Shown: positions 20,675-32,962, counted from the stretch's first letter. The stretch: DNA of 64,000 bases from Dendrocalamus latiflorus (GCA_017311315.1 CM029666.1:34420749-34484748); one strand, 5' to 3'. Program-made: numbers and translations. The notes: generated from the sequence alone by a model not told the origin.

Positions 20675-22655
20675 TTAGTAGTACTCGTTCCCGGCGCTGT
20701 CTGAAACCATGTCCATAGAGGTGTCATTGGAGCTTGGAGAGTTGGTCTCCCGATTTTGCCCTGCTGAGTTTGCTTCGGTGTTACGGCCTCCATTGCCGGC
20801 ACCTTGGGTTAAGTGATAGTTTTGGAGGCTCCGACGGACCGGGCTTGATAGGGCATTTGAGAATATTGTATTCTTTGACTGGTCACTGAGGCTGGGCCTA
20901 GGAGCAAACCCAGCAGTTGCTTGCCCATACAAACCAGTTGAGGGTTGGATACTTGAGTTTGTAAACGGATTTGCACTTGGAGGATGCTGATGCACCCGTG
21001 GGGAGACATGTGCATCACTACCTCCATAGTCCATCTCATGCTATAAAACAAAGAAAGAATATATCAAACTATGATTGACTTGATGAAAAATTCAATAAGT
21101 AAAAGAAATATTAGAGCCCAATGCAATAAGTATTAGACAGCGAAGGTAACAAGACATCCACCAATTCTTTGTCAAGTTCATACTTCATAATGTTTGATTA
21201 AACACAACTTAAGTTCCCGCTCCATCTAGTTCTGATTCAGTCATGAGAGGTGCATTGCTTAAAAGTTTTCTCCTGTAGAGCATATGCTGTAAGTTCGGTA
21301 ACCTGATTCTAATCAAAGGAGGACAATATAGGTACACAAGGAACACAAACCAAACAAAACTATTCACTTGCTTCAAACTCCTAATAAGATACATAGAAAA
21401 AGATATGGCTTGCATAAAATAAAATCAAGTATTTCTTCTCCACAAAGGAAAAATAATCTAGTCCAAGTTTGCCAAAGGTGGTGAATAATCTGCAAGAAAG
21501 TCGAGTTGGAAAAAAGGCAAGGGTAGAGAACATGTTAGATTGTGGCATTAGTAAGCTAACTGATAGTCAAATCATCAGAAAAGGAGGCAGCACCATAAAG
21601 TAGGGGGGTTCAAGGTTGGACCTGGATATGGGACATTATTTCAGCAACAGTGAGCCGCGATTCTTCCTCATGCTTCCTCAAGATCCATTGGTATAGCTTT
21701 TCCTGCATGATTAAAGTGAAATTTAGGCAAGTACATTTTCATACAACTTATCCCATAATGAAAGATAACAGTAAGATATCATATTTGATAGATGAGACAA
21801 GCAAAGGGAAAAGTTTTAGACGATACTAATATCACAAATCGACATACAGATTCTGCACCTACAAAACACACATCATGTACTAAGAAGAATGAATACCCCC
21901 ATATGTTGTCTGGAAGGACAAGAACTATTTTCTCTAATTGTACACACCCTTTCAATTTCTATGTAAAAAAGATGAATCGAACAAAACTTCGTACTCTACT
22001 ACCCTTGCTTTACTGTAATATTGCAATACAAAGTTACTTCCATCAGGGACCCAAAAAAAAGGACCTAAACACCGACGACGAAGTACTACATACATTGCAA
22101 TGCTTCTAACAGAACTGTGAAATAACCTAATCTCCACCCTTCAGACCATATCAAGATAAGCTACAATTGTACATCCATAGTCTGACCCAGCACAGACACA
22201 AGACAACAATCGAATTGAGACTGCTCTACACAATGCTGAAAAAGAAAGGATTGCTCCACAGATCACGTCCTCTTCGTCCCCAAAAAAACTCGCATTTCTT
22301 GTTCTAAAATTTTAACACGCCCAATAACCCACACCCTGTACGGATGGCCAAATCCAATCTGTCCACCTCCACCGTCAAACCAACGGGAGATTACGCACGG
22401 AGGACCGATGGAATTTCCTACCGGCGACCGACCAAACCGACAGAAGAGGGGAGGGAGGGAAAGGGAGAGGAGGGGGACGGAGGGTGTACGGACGAGGGCG
22501 TGTCGCTCGCCGGCTTGGAAGGAGAGCTTCTGCTGGGCCATGGCCTGGGTGTAGAGCTGGGAGAGGGAGTTGGCGGCGCCGCAGAAGGTGGAGTAGAGCG
22601 TGCGGTCGGCCTCGTCCAGCCGCGGCGCGGCGTCCGTCTTCCTCTTCCGGGCCAT
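20675..22655 (-). CDS. Conserved plant protein of unknown function, 202 aa, three exons
   Basis: Exons read on the minus strand are 22655-22494 (54 codons), 21702-21622 (27 codons) and 21040-20675 (121 codons plus stop). Both introns are phase 0 with AG acceptors; both donors begin GTCC, which is unusual. The protein starts MARKRK, a basic stretch that may be a nuclear signal, followed by a helical segment ending in QAGERHAL. Exon 2 continues with EKLYQWILRKHEEESRL. Exon 3 is low-complexity, rich in S, N and Q, and ends NEYY. I recognise it as a conserved plant family. Some databases label relatives holocarboxylase synthetase, but no biotin ligase domain is visible and I would not use that name. 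It lies about 240 bp from the 5' LTR of the Tat element, divergently oriented. Confidence 0.82.
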
Positions 22656-22897
22656 CGCCGCCGCTGTAGATCGTACGAACCGGGGGCGATCGACGGGGAG
22701 GGTTTGCTACGATTTGTTCCCCTTTTTCTGGTGTTCTACGGGTGGGGTGGTGTGGTGGCCTTTCGACTGCACATTTAACTCACGGGCAAATGATCAAATG
22801 TCCCTCTAGTTTGGGATAATCGATCATTTATCTTAAATTTAAGATGCAATTAATAATTTATCTTAAGATGTCTCTTAAAAAAAGGTAAATTATCAAT
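22656..22897 (-). promoter_or_regulatory. Short proximal promoter and 5' UTR of the minus-strand gene
   Basis: Only 242 bp separate the start codon from the Tat LTR. The distal half (about 22790-22897) is AT-rich with repeated ATTTATCTTAA-type motifs and looks repeat-derived itself, so the unique promoter is probably shorter still. No TATA box stands out. Confidence 0.4.
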
Positions 22898-23309
22898 TGC
22901 ACCTCTCCACCTTGGCTCAAACGGTCTACGGCGCTAACAAGACAAGCCGGCAGCTTCATGGAAGCCCACAAGGCCAGTAAAAAGGCATATATACCCCTAG
23001 AAGAATATACTTAGATAGTAGTATTTATGTAACTTCAGATAGGAGAAAGGACATATGTACTCCTATAAAGGTAGAAGCACATAGAGATATCTATGTAAAT
23101 AAGCCCCCATGGTTATATATACACACACGCTTGAGTGCACTATGGAGAAGACGAGAGCACTCTTTTTTAGCAAAGAGTCAAACATTACCACTTATAAGGT
23201 ATTAGCACAGGCTTCTAATGTCACCACCAGAGTCTTCTAGGCTATAGGCAGCCTCTCCACTGTCTCCCTGTAGCCCTCGCCCTTTACTGTTTGGCGAGTA
23301 ACAACAACA
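22898..23309 (+). repeat. 5' LTR of an old Tat-lineage gypsy element
   Basis: About 412 bp. A TATA-like TTATATATA lies near 23112. The right end is at ...CAACA, immediately before a primer binding site of the GGCGCCG type used by Tat elements. The left edge (TG at 22898) is inferred from where similarity to the inverted copy at 48370-48713 stops; it could be up to about 15 bp further in. No matching 3' LTR in direct orientation was found. Confidence 0.65.
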
Positions 23310-23310
23310 G

Positions 23311-23328
23311 TTAGCGCCGTTCGTACGG
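23311..23328 (+). promoter_or_regulatory. Primer binding site of the Tat element
   Basis: TTAGCGCCGTTCGTACGG resembles the TGGCGCCGT-type site found after 5' LTRs of Tat-lineage elements. Confidence 0.5.
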
Positions 23329-23371
23329 GCGACATAGAAGCTGCAAGCTAAGGTAAAAGTGGTCAGAGCCA

Positions 23372-24695
23372 ATGGCGCCGAAGAAGACGGAGGTGTCGAC
23401 GCTGAAAAAGACGTTGACCCCAAAAAAGGTGACGACGTCGACCACCAAGCGAAAAAGGAGCGCAACCTCTGAGCCTGGGGCAGCTGTAATGGAGGCAGCC
23501 GGTGAGGAGTTCCTGGAACAGCAACGTACCGGTGCAACCACAATGGAGGTAGCGATGACCAGCAAAGGAGGCCCTTTGACGACTACCCCCGATAGGGGGT
23601 CAGAAGAACGACGAACGGAGGAGGCGGCCAACACAAGCCCCGAAGTCAGGGCTGGTGTCTATCATTACCGCGCAAGGAGCCGAGATGACCCTTCCCCACT
23701 ATAGGTACGAGCAGAGATGCCCTTCCAGTAATCTATGGGACGATATAACAAGAGTTGGCGGACTTCGCTAGGCCATGAGTGAAATGCAGGGGATGGAACC
23801 CTGGTCACCACCGCCATGGCAGCAGAGGAGGCGACTAAGGGTAGGATGGAGGATCAGTGAACCCACGCAGAAACCTCTCACCGCTGGACCCGGAGTCACC
23901 TCTCTCCGTAGGGTTGCAATAGAGCGCCTGGCCGGAAGACTTCAGGATGCCCACTGTGGAGCCATACAAAGGCAAAACAAACCCCCACAAATTTTTGTGC
24001 ATCTACAAATGGCAATAGAAGCGGCGGGAGGTGACGATACGACGAAGGCAAAGGGACTACCCCTCGCCCTCCAGGGGGTGGCGCTCTCTTGGTTCTTTAC
24101 CATCACCCTTGGTTCTATATACACATGGGAGTAGATTTGGGACCTCATGCATAACAATTTTCAAGGCAATTACGTGGAGCATGTTGATGCCAACCAGCTC
24201 TTCGCGGTGAGATAGGAGCTGGGAGAGAAGCTACGGGCCTACTTCAAGCGCTTTGCAAAGGTCCACTGCCAAGTGAGAGATGTCAATGACACCACCATAA
24301 TCAACACGGCTATCCGAGGCCTTCAAAAGGGCCCGCTCGCCGAGTACAATATGCGGAAGCCTATAAAATCCATCGCCAAGCTCTTCGACAAGGTGGAAGA
24401 ATATACCAGAGCGAAGGAGGATGCATCGTGGCGGGAGGCCGAGGCCAGCGGCCCTCGAAGCAAAGGCCACCCTAGGGGCCCCCTAAGGAGGGGTCAAGTT
24501 GCAAGCAGCGAAGGGGGGGCTTGCTCCAAATACGTCTTCGGCATCGAGGGAGCTGAGGAAAATAACGCCACTGGAGGCCGCGCTGGCGGTCGAAGGGGCA
24601 TGGACGCAAAAGGGGGAGAAGTCACGAGGATGGGTGTCAACAAGGGCTTTGGTGCAAAGTCCATGGCCGTGGGGGCCACCTTACCTGTGACTGCA
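23372..24695 (+). pseudogene. Decayed gag of the Tat-lineage element
   Basis: Starts with a lysine-rich segment (MAPKKTEV) open to 23704. After stops and frame changes, the Gag core is readable from about 24030 to 24460, including WFFTI, LRAYFKRFAKV and a lysine/arginine-rich end. At least two in-frame stops interrupt the core (near 24132 and 24213). The reading frame is cut at 24695 by the Tekay-type insertion; pol resumes at 36017. Confidence 0.75.
24691..24695. repeat. Target site duplication CTGCA, left copy
   Basis: CTGCA precedes the element at 24696 and recurs after its other end at 36017-36021. Five bases is the usual length for gypsy integrase. Confidence 0.95.
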
Positions 24696-24738
24696 TGTAG
24701 AGACCCGAATATGCAAATCCGGACTCTCCTGTGTATTC

Positions 24739-24766
24739 TACACTAGTCCAGGATCACGCTAGTGCA
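24739..24766 (-). other. U5 hairpin, 3' LTR of the Tekay-type element
   Basis: An 8-bp stem (one pair G-U in the transcript) around a 12-nt loop that reads CGTGATCCTGGA in the element's direction, 43 bp from the LTR end. It shares the loop core ATCCTGG with the array family. Confidence 0.75.
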
Positions 24767-25359
24767 CACAGTATTAACAAAGATGAAATATCGAACATAT
24801 CACCATTTACTAAGAAATGACTCAAATATTATTAATAATTATCAGAGTGCGACCTTATGGCCAAGCTTACAATAGACTAGCCCGAAGGGCTTAACAAAAA
24901 CTAGCAGCGGAAATCCAAAAGGAAGCGCAGCAGCCAATCGACACGCCCACAGTCTATCGAGTGGAGAACGAAGCCTAATCCGCGAAGACGTCGAAGTACT
25001 CTCCTTCTGGAACCTCCTGCTGGTGATACTCCTCCTCCTCAACTGAGCAACAGGGGCATAAAGCCGTGAGTACATTGGTACTCAGCAAGTCGTTTGTAAC
25101 AAATGAATGCAATATAGTGTGCAGGGCTTAACAATGGATAGCTGAAAGGTTAACTTTGCATAAAGCAACGATTTAAAGTAAATACAATAAATAGATTGAA
25201 AAGCGACTTTAACAAAAGACATTAAATAAATAATCAAAGGAATTGAATATAACCACAAGTGAACTAACCATTCACTCCCCAGCTCAAACCAACCAGATTT
25301 CATAAAGACTCTACCCCTCGTGTGAAATCACCGAGCATTGTCCATGACCGAGGACACGG

Positions 25360-25398
25360 CTATTCGAATAGTTTTACCCTCTGCAGAGGTTGCGCAAC
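25360..25398 (-). other. Triple palindrome block in the 3' LTR
   Basis: Three perfect palindromes in 39 bp: CTATTCGAATAG (25360-25371), CCTCTGCAGAGG (25378-25389) and GTTGCGCAAC (25389-25398). The copy in the 5' LTR is at 33627-33665, with the third palindrome changed by one base. Confidence 0.75.
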
Positions 25399-26409
25399 TG
25401 TACCCACACGATGTGATTAGCCTCGCGCTAAGGAAATCATAACAAGGCCTTTACAATGATCCATCTCCACCTGATCCCACTCGCTAAGGTTTCGCCGTCG
25501 AGTAGGGTAACCCCCTAGTCGATAATTGCCCCCTCTTGCGCCACAACAACATCGGTAGTAAAACCAAAGTGGAGACTTCACAAATTATTATGCCAGGTCT
25601 ATCCCATACTAGACATGTGGTTTGCACGATTAAGCTCAGATCAATGGCGCACAAAGTTAAGTCATTAAGAATTACCCAGGCGAAATATCCACATCCCAAT
25701 GTGTAACTTGCACCCCCTTTACTGCACGATCAATCGCCCAAGTGAAAACCAATTTTGTACAACCAACACCAATGACACTACCCATGCCATGGCAACAAGT
25801 TTTATAATCGTGGTTAACCACCACATTCAAGTATATCATTAAGTCAAGATTAATTAACCACATGTGATGATGAACCCTTTCGCAAAATAAGCAAGGCTAA
25901 GCATTCTAATCGTACCAACCCAATGTGACAAATAACATAGCATCACTAATTAAATTCCCGACCTAAGTTGACAATGGCATCAAGGTATTCCAACATATCA
26001 AGGAGGGAAATAACCAATTGGGACGATAACTACCAATACAAGGGTTTGACTAAAAATAGCGATGCAAGATAATTTAAAACAAAATAATTAAATAATAGAT
26101 TGCAAACTGGGTTCAACATGATCAAAGGACACGACTTGCCTTGGCCTTGCTCAGTTGACAGCTCTTGATCTTTAAATCCAACTTCCGCTCCTTCGAACGC
26201 GTGATCTAACGAGAGAGAACGCAAATCGAAACACAAAATAAAATCAAATAAAATTCAAATGAACTCCAAAAATTCTCAAACTTGAACCAAAGGATAGAGC
26301 TCAATTTTAGATGAATTTAGGAAAAAGAATCGGGTCAATCGGAGCTAGGACGAGGGAGAACCGGCTCTGGGAAGTTTTAAAACGGAGAAAAAGATTGTCT
26401 TCGGAAACC

Positions 26410-27240
26410 AACGTGGTCGGAGAGGGAGTTACGACCACGGCTATCGCGGTCGGGAGGGTTACGACCACGGCAAACACGATCAATAGGGGTTACGACCACG
26501 TAGTCGCTCACGACCACGGTCGAAATTACGACCATGAAGTCTTTTACGATCACGTTACCGTTTACGACCACAGAGAATGGCTTACGACTACTACGTAGAA
26601 GACTTTCGACTACGCAGAAGACTTTCGACTACGCAGAAGACTTACGACTACGCAGAAGACTTACGACTACGTAGAAGACTTTCGACTACGCAGAAGCTAA
26701 CGACCACGTTGAATTGAGCGACTGAAACCGAGAGCTGCTACAGGTCTTACGACCACGTAGTCGAGCACATGACTACGATCACTCAGTCGAGATTACGACT
26801 ACGTAGTCGAACCTACTACTTCGACCACACAGAGCAATCTACGACTACGACCACACGGGCGGCTACGACTGCACAGCGGCTACGACTACTCAGGCAGACT
26901 TACGACCATGAAGTCGTTTACGACCACATGATCGAACTTACCGGTGGCTTTACGACTTACGACTAAGGCTCTACAACGTAGTCGTAGAACCTTACGACCA
27001 CACGGATCTACGACACACGGATCTACGACCACGGATGGCGGCGGGATCTGGTCGGCGGTGACTAGGGACGGTGGCGGGACTCACCGGCGACGGCGGATCG
27101 GCGAAGGCGAAACGACGGCGAGGACGACACGACCTCGGGCTCCGGCACGACCACGGCAGCGGCTACGCGTACGACCACGGCTTTGGCGAGGCGCACGACC
27201 ACAGCGGCGGCCGGCACGACTTCGGTTTGCGGCTCAACTC
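26410..27240. repeat. CGACCAC/CGACTAC-rich degenerate repeat block
   Basis: Dozens of copies of TACGACCACG, TACGACTACG and variants, including about five tandem 19-bp units (CAGAAGACTTTCGACTACG type) at 26595-26696. It is part of the LTR and is repeated at 34677-35507. It is CpG-rich and codes for nothing convincing. Confidence 0.85.
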
Positions 27241-27749
27241 GGAGGCGAGGCTTGACTTGGGACGAGGGAGACACCAGGGGTTCGGGCCCTTTTATACCCG
27301 GTCGTAGAGGTGTCCTGGTCGGCCACGAGTACGAGTCCGGGTGGGATACGACCTGAGAGTCCCACTCGTATACGAGTACGACTTGCTAAAAGCGGGCGGC
27401 TGCGATGCGGGGGCGGGGTTCTGGATGGCTGACACGCGGCGGGGGCGGAAGCGGTTGCGGCTCGACCGACTGGTTTTTCTTTTTCTTTTTCCAGAAATTC
27501 AAACAAATCATTTTGAGCTCTAGAAAATAGCAAATAAATCCAGAAAAATCCCAGAAAAATCCAGAAAATCCCTTGAGACTCAAGGAACTCAAATAAAATA
27601 CTTTTGGCACATTTTAATGTTTAACTTAATCATATTAAATCCTTTTAATTCATAAAGATTTCATTTAAGCTTTAATTAATTCCAGAAAAATTCAAATGGT
27701 GAATTTTATTTCGAAAGCTTCAAAAGGCTCTGAAAGTCAGGATGTTACA

Positions 27750-27766
27750 AACCTCCCCCCTTAAAC
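27750..27766 (-). promoter_or_regulatory. Polypurine tract of the Tekay-type element
   Basis: On the minus strand the run TTTAAGGGGGGAGG lies against the 3' LTR. The array family has TTTAAGGGGGGTAGG at the same place. Confidence 0.85.
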
Positions 27767-30700
27767 GGAATCTCGACCCCGAGATTCTGGCTCTCTAAGG
27801 AATAGGTTTGGAAACTCCGCTCTAAGATCCTTCTCGCTCTCCCAGGTTGCTTCCTCCTTGGAATGGTTGCTCCATTGAACCTTGCAAAAGCGAACGGTCC
27901 TTCTTCTGGTTACACGCTCTGCCACTTCCAAAATTTTTATAGGATGTTCTTTATAAGACAGATCCTCCTGAAGATCCACCGCCTCTACGGGCACCGCTTC
28001 CTCTGGCACTCTCAAGCACTTCTTTTGTTGAGATACATGGAAAACATCATGGATCCCGCTCAAGGTGTTTGGTAATTCCAGCTGGTATGCAACCTCTCCT
28101 TTGCGCTTTAAAATTTTAAATGGCCCCACATACCTTGGCGCTAGCTTTCCCTTCATTTGAAATCTCTTAACACCTTTGAAGGGTGTGATCCTGAGATACA
28201 CATAGTCATTTGGCTCAAAACTTAAATCTCTTCGACGAGTATCAGCATAACTCTTCTGTCTGGCTTGGGCTGCCTTTAGCCTTTCTTGAATCAAACGCAC
28301 TTTCTCTTCTGCTTCCTGAAGACATTCTGGCCCGAAAATTTGACTCTCCCCCGTCTCTTTCCAATTGAGAGGGGTTCTACATTTTCTGCCATACAGGGCT
28401 TCAAACGGTGACATTTGTAGACTAGTCTGGTAACTGTTATTGTAGAACTCCGCAAAAGGTAAACAACTATCCCATTTAGCTCCGTGATCCAATACACAAG
28501 CTCTTAACATATCCTCCAGGATTTGATTCACACGCTCCGTCTGACCATCAGTTTGCGGATGATATGCTGTACTGAAGTTCAAGTGAGTACCCATTGCCTC
28601 GTGAAAGCTATTCCAAAATCGTGAAGTAAACTGCGACCCACGATCCGATACTATCCTCTTGGGCACCCCATGAAGACTCACAATCCTGGACATGTATAAC
28701 TCGGCCAATTTATCACCAGAATAAGTTGTTTTGACCGGAAGAAAGTGAGCGACCTTCGTTAGTCGATCCACAATTACCCATATTGAGTCGTAGCCCTCTT
28801 TAGTCTTGGGTAAGCCTGTAATAAAGTCCATTCCCACATCTTCCCACTTCCATTCAGGAATCTTCAAGGGTCGCAGCAAACCTGCTGGTCTTTGATGTTC
28901 AGCCTTCACTCTTTGGCACACATCGCAAAGTGCTACATACTCGGCTATTTCGCGCTTCATACCTGGCCACCAATATTTGTCTTTAATATCCTGGTACATC
29001 TTGGTACTGTCGGGGTGGATTGAATATAAGGACTCATGCGCTTCCTTAAGTAATAACTTCTTCAGTTCCCCCTTGTTTGGTACGCACAAACGCGTCTTAT
29101 ACCACATGATTCCCTGATCGTCCTCCACAAAGCCGGGTGCTTTGCCTTCCTTTAAACCTTCTTTGATTCTCTGGATATTTTCATCCCCTGGTTGCTCGTG
29201 ACGAATCTGACTATCTAGGGTCGGCTGCAAGTCCAAGGTAGCTAACATCCCTTCCTCAACCAACTCCAAACTAAGCTTCTGAAATTCCTCGTGTAGAGCT
29301 GGTTGTTTTTCCTTGACCATCACTGTATTGCAATACACTTTTCTACTCAACGCGTCTGCCACTACATTGGCTTTTCCTGGATGATAATGGATTCCGATGT
29401 CATAATCCTTTATTAATTCCAACCATCTTCTTTGTCTTAGGTTGAGCTCCGATTGTGTGAAAATATATTTCAGGCTCTTATGATCCGTGTAGATCTCACT
29501 TCGGTTACCCATTAAATAGTGACGCCAAATTTTCAGGGCATGCACAACTGCTGCCAACTCCAAGTCATGCGTGGGGTAGTTCTCTTCGTGTGGTCTCAGC
29601 TGGCGTGATGCATAAGCCACCACCCTCTTGTCCTGCATCAGCACACACCCCAAACCTTTGCGGGATGCATCACAGTAGATCTCAAAGTCCTTCTTGATGT
29701 CGGGTAGAATTAGTACTGGCGCTGTTGTTAGGCTCTCCTTTAATTTCTGAAAACTCCTCTCGCACTCCGGCGTCCATTCAAATTTCTTTTCCTTCTTCAA
29801 CAGCTGAGTGAGCGGGCGCGCTACACTGGAGAATCCTTCAATGAAACGGCGGTAATAACCCGCCATTCCCAGGAAACTTCTGACCTGAGTTACTGACGTT
29901 GGTGCCCTCCAAGTGAGTACATCGTTCACTTTCCCGGGGTCAACTGCTACTCCTTCTGCGGTCATCACATGGCCCAAAAACGCAACTTCCTTCATCCAAA
30001 ATTCACATTTGCTAAACTTGGCATACAACTTATGCTCTCGCAACCTCTGCAATACCATCCTCAAATGCTCTTCATGTTCTTCCTCATTCTTGGAGTAGAT
30101 CAGAATGTCATCGATAAACACGACAACGAACTTATCCAGGTAATCCATGAACACCTTGTTCATCAGGTACATGAAGTATGCTGGGGCATTGGTTAGGCCA
30201 AAAGACATTATGGATAATTCGTATAAACCATAACGAGTTGAGAATGCTGTCTTAGGTATATCCTCCGGTCGAATCTTCATTTGATGATAACCTGACCTCA
30301 AATCAATCTTGGAAAACACTCCGGCTCCTTTTAGTTGATCGAACAAGTCATCAATTCTGGGCAAGGGATACTTGTTCTTGATGGTAACTTCATTGAGAGC
30401 TCGGTAATCCACGCACATGCGCTGGCTACCATCCTTCTTTTTGACAAACAATACTGGTGCTCCCCACGGAGAGGTACTAGGCCTGACATAGCCTTTATCC
30501 AACAACTCTTGTATTTGTTTCTTCAATTCTGCCAATTCATTGGCGGGCATTCGGTAGGGTCTCTTGGGAATAGGCGATGTACCCGGTACTAACTCAATTG
30601 CAAACTCTACTTCTCTGTCGGGTGGCATCCCAGGAAGATCATCGGGGAATACATCGGGATATTCTCGTACAATTGGTACTTCCTCTATCATGATCCCTTT

Positions 30701-32296
30701 GCTTTGGCATACAATCACTTTTTCTGGCTGCTTCATGTTGGCTTCAAATCTAACTTTACTTCCATCTAAACCGACCAAGGTGACGGCTCGATTTCCACAT
30801 TCCAACACTGCTTGATGCTTTTTGAGCCAATCCATACCCAAAATCACATCCAAAGACTGGATATTTAGCACTACCAAATCAGCGGAGAACTCTATTCCTT
30901 GGATGGCTATTTTAACTCTAGGGCATCCTAGATTGGTACTCATCTCAGAGCCCGGGGATTGAACCAGCAAAATAGAACCAAGAGCAACAACTTCCAATTT
31001 ATGCTTTAGAGCAAAACTCCGGGAAACAAACGAATGTGAAGCTCCAGAATCGAACAAAACTGTGGTAGGAACTGAGTTTACTTGAAACTTACCGATCACA
31101 ACATCTGGTGCTGCTTGAGCTTCCTCCATGGTGACATGGTTCACCTGGCCGCGCAGCACGGTCTGCGATCCTCTGTTGGGTTGACTTGATGTTTGCGGTG
31201 CTCCGCGTCCTGACCCTGCTGCGGGAGTCCGATCTGGGGTAGAGCCCAAGTTGAAACGAACTGGTGTCAAGGCTTGATTCTGCGGGCATTTGTTGGCATA
31301 ATGTCCCGTTTCATGGCATTTGAAACAGGTAACTGCTGTCATGGGCTTGGTGATCCTCTGCTGTTGGCTTCTAACTGGAATTGGCCTTGGTCCTGATGAG
31401 AACTGGCGAGGAGCTGGTGCAGGTGTTTTGAATCCTGACTGCTGTGGAACACGAGCGGGCTGAAACGTACTGAAGCGGGTCCTCTGAGCCTGGTGCATCT
31501 GTGATCCTTGCTGCATCATCCTCCGCTTGCGGGATTCCTCTAACTCACGACGACTCTCCTCAATGAGCATCGCTTTGTCCACCATGTTTTGAAAGCTGGC
31601 GTAGTCATTTCCCACTACTTGAACTTTCAGACCGGGGTTTAGTCCTTTCTTGAACCTCTTTTGACGGGCATCATCTGTAGCGACATCCTCCGGGGCATAA
31701 CGGGCTAGCTGGGTGAATTTATTGAGGTACTCACTCACTGACATGTTCTTCTGCTGTAACTCCCGGAATTCCTCCTTCTTCATCTCAATCACTCCGTCCA
31801 AAACATGGGTATGACGAAAAGCTGCGGCGAACTCCGCCCAAGTGATGCTATCTTGATCTTCATGAGCAGCACAGTAGTTTTCCCACTATTCAGCTGCAGC
31901 GCCTTCTAGCTGGTGGGCGGCATACAAAACCTTCTCGCGGTCCGTACACTGGGCAAGATTAAGCTTCTTTTCTGTTGAGCGCATCCAGTCATCGGCTTCC
32001 AAAGGCTCCGAAGATCGTGAATAAGTGGGTGGCCTTGTCCTCATGAATTCTGCAAATTTAGACTGTTGACGAACTGGTTGGGGCATTGCCATTTCTTGAT
32101 TCTGCCGATTCCTCATTGCGTTCATATTCTGCATCATGGTATTCATTAATTGGGTCTGGGCAGCCATAAACTGACTCAAGGTCGGATCTAAACCAGCCGG
32201 ATTCGCATGCTGCTCTGGAGTTGCTTGGTTTCCATTACTGCCTTCCGGATCCTGGTTCATTTGACCGCGTCCTGCGGAGCTCCGGGTGTCAACCAT
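27761..32296 (-). pseudogene. Gag-Pol polyprotein of the Tekay-type element, one nonsense codon
   Basis: Start chosen at MVDTRSS (32296). A single in-frame TAG at 31886-31888 interrupts Gag; the rest stays open to 27761. Order: Gag; one CCHC knuckle (CFKCHETGHYANKC); protease with DSG; reverse transcriptase with FIDD; RNase H with the CDAS and ADALSRK motifs; integrase with a zinc finger and a D-D-35-E triad (GMDF, SDRG, TERVN); GPF motif; chromodomain-like C-terminus. Integrase lacks one residue near FAEF compared with the array family, and the zinc-finger region reads HPDST where the relative has HPGGT. The lineage is inferred from the single frame plus the chromodomain. The stop looks like a recent point change; readthrough cannot be excluded. 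Confidence 0.93.
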
Positions 32297-32942
32297 TTCT
32301 GCTCTGTTCTGAAGGAAAAGACCATTTGTTGAGAACTGACTCTTCAAGGCTCAATAGGTAAGAGGGAAAAGCAAAGGTAAGTGGTAAACTCGTCTAAGGG
32401 GGTAACTAATGGCAATCCTAAAACTAAGCAAACACTTAGCCGAAAAGGCTAACAAAAGAAGCAATAAACTCCACAAAAAGACTTTTGACATGGCTGCATC
32501 ATAATGCTAGAAGCAAAACTGCAGCTCACATCACACCCAACGGCAAATAAGAAGCAAGACGATCTACACGATACTAAAACTATAACAAGGTTCAAAGCTA
32601 ATGGTTCCTACTCTTCCCGGAAATTCCCAATCTTTTCTTGACATATTGGATGCTTCCTTGATCCAAACTTCACAGCACAGCTTGAAGAATTCCATGCCAA
32701 CTTTCACTTTGATCGAGGGACGCTCGAGACATCTATGGACATTATGGGGATAAGAAGTCAAATTGAAATTCGAAAACACTGTTTCAGAGGAGGCAAGGAG
32801 AAAGAATCCTAAGAATGAAGTAAGAATAAAGAATTACTATACAAACATTTGGTTGATTTGATTTAGAAGATAAATTTTGAAAACTTGACTAATTCGACCA
32901 TTCTATTCGACCATTCTAACTAGGGCTTCGTCCTACAGTCGA
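32297..32942 (-). other. 5' leader of the Tekay-type element
   Basis: A 646-bp non-coding stretch between primer binding site and Gag start. The open frame upstream of MVDTRSS to 32347 is probably leader. No other feature seen. Confidence 0.7.
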
Positions 32943-32945
32943 TAT

Positions 32946-32958
32946 GGCTCTGATACCA
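32946..32958 (-). promoter_or_regulatory. Primer binding site of the Tekay-type element
   Basis: On the minus strand TGGTATCAGAGCC, complementary to initiator tRNA-Met, four bases inside the 5' LTR end. It is the same site as in the array family. Confidence 0.9.
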
Positions 32959-32962
32959 TCTC

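Larger units (their letters stand above)
24696..27749 (-). repeat. 3' LTR of the Tekay-type element
   Basis: On the minus strand it begins TGTAACATCC and ends CTCTACA. It holds a CGACCAC/CGACTAC-rich block (about 26410-27240), a TATA-like GTATAAAAGGG near 27285-27297, a triple palindrome block (25360-25398) and a U5 hairpin (24739-24766). Short frames inside it are not genes. Confidence 0.95.

Noticed and set aside
20675..22655. Annotation as holocarboxylase synthetase
   Set aside because: The 202-residue protein has no visible biotin ligase domain; the label appears to be a carried-over database name.
31886..31888. TAG as programmed readthrough site
   Set aside because: It lies inside Gag, not at a Gag-Pol border, and relatives in this lineage use a single frame; a point mutation is simpler.
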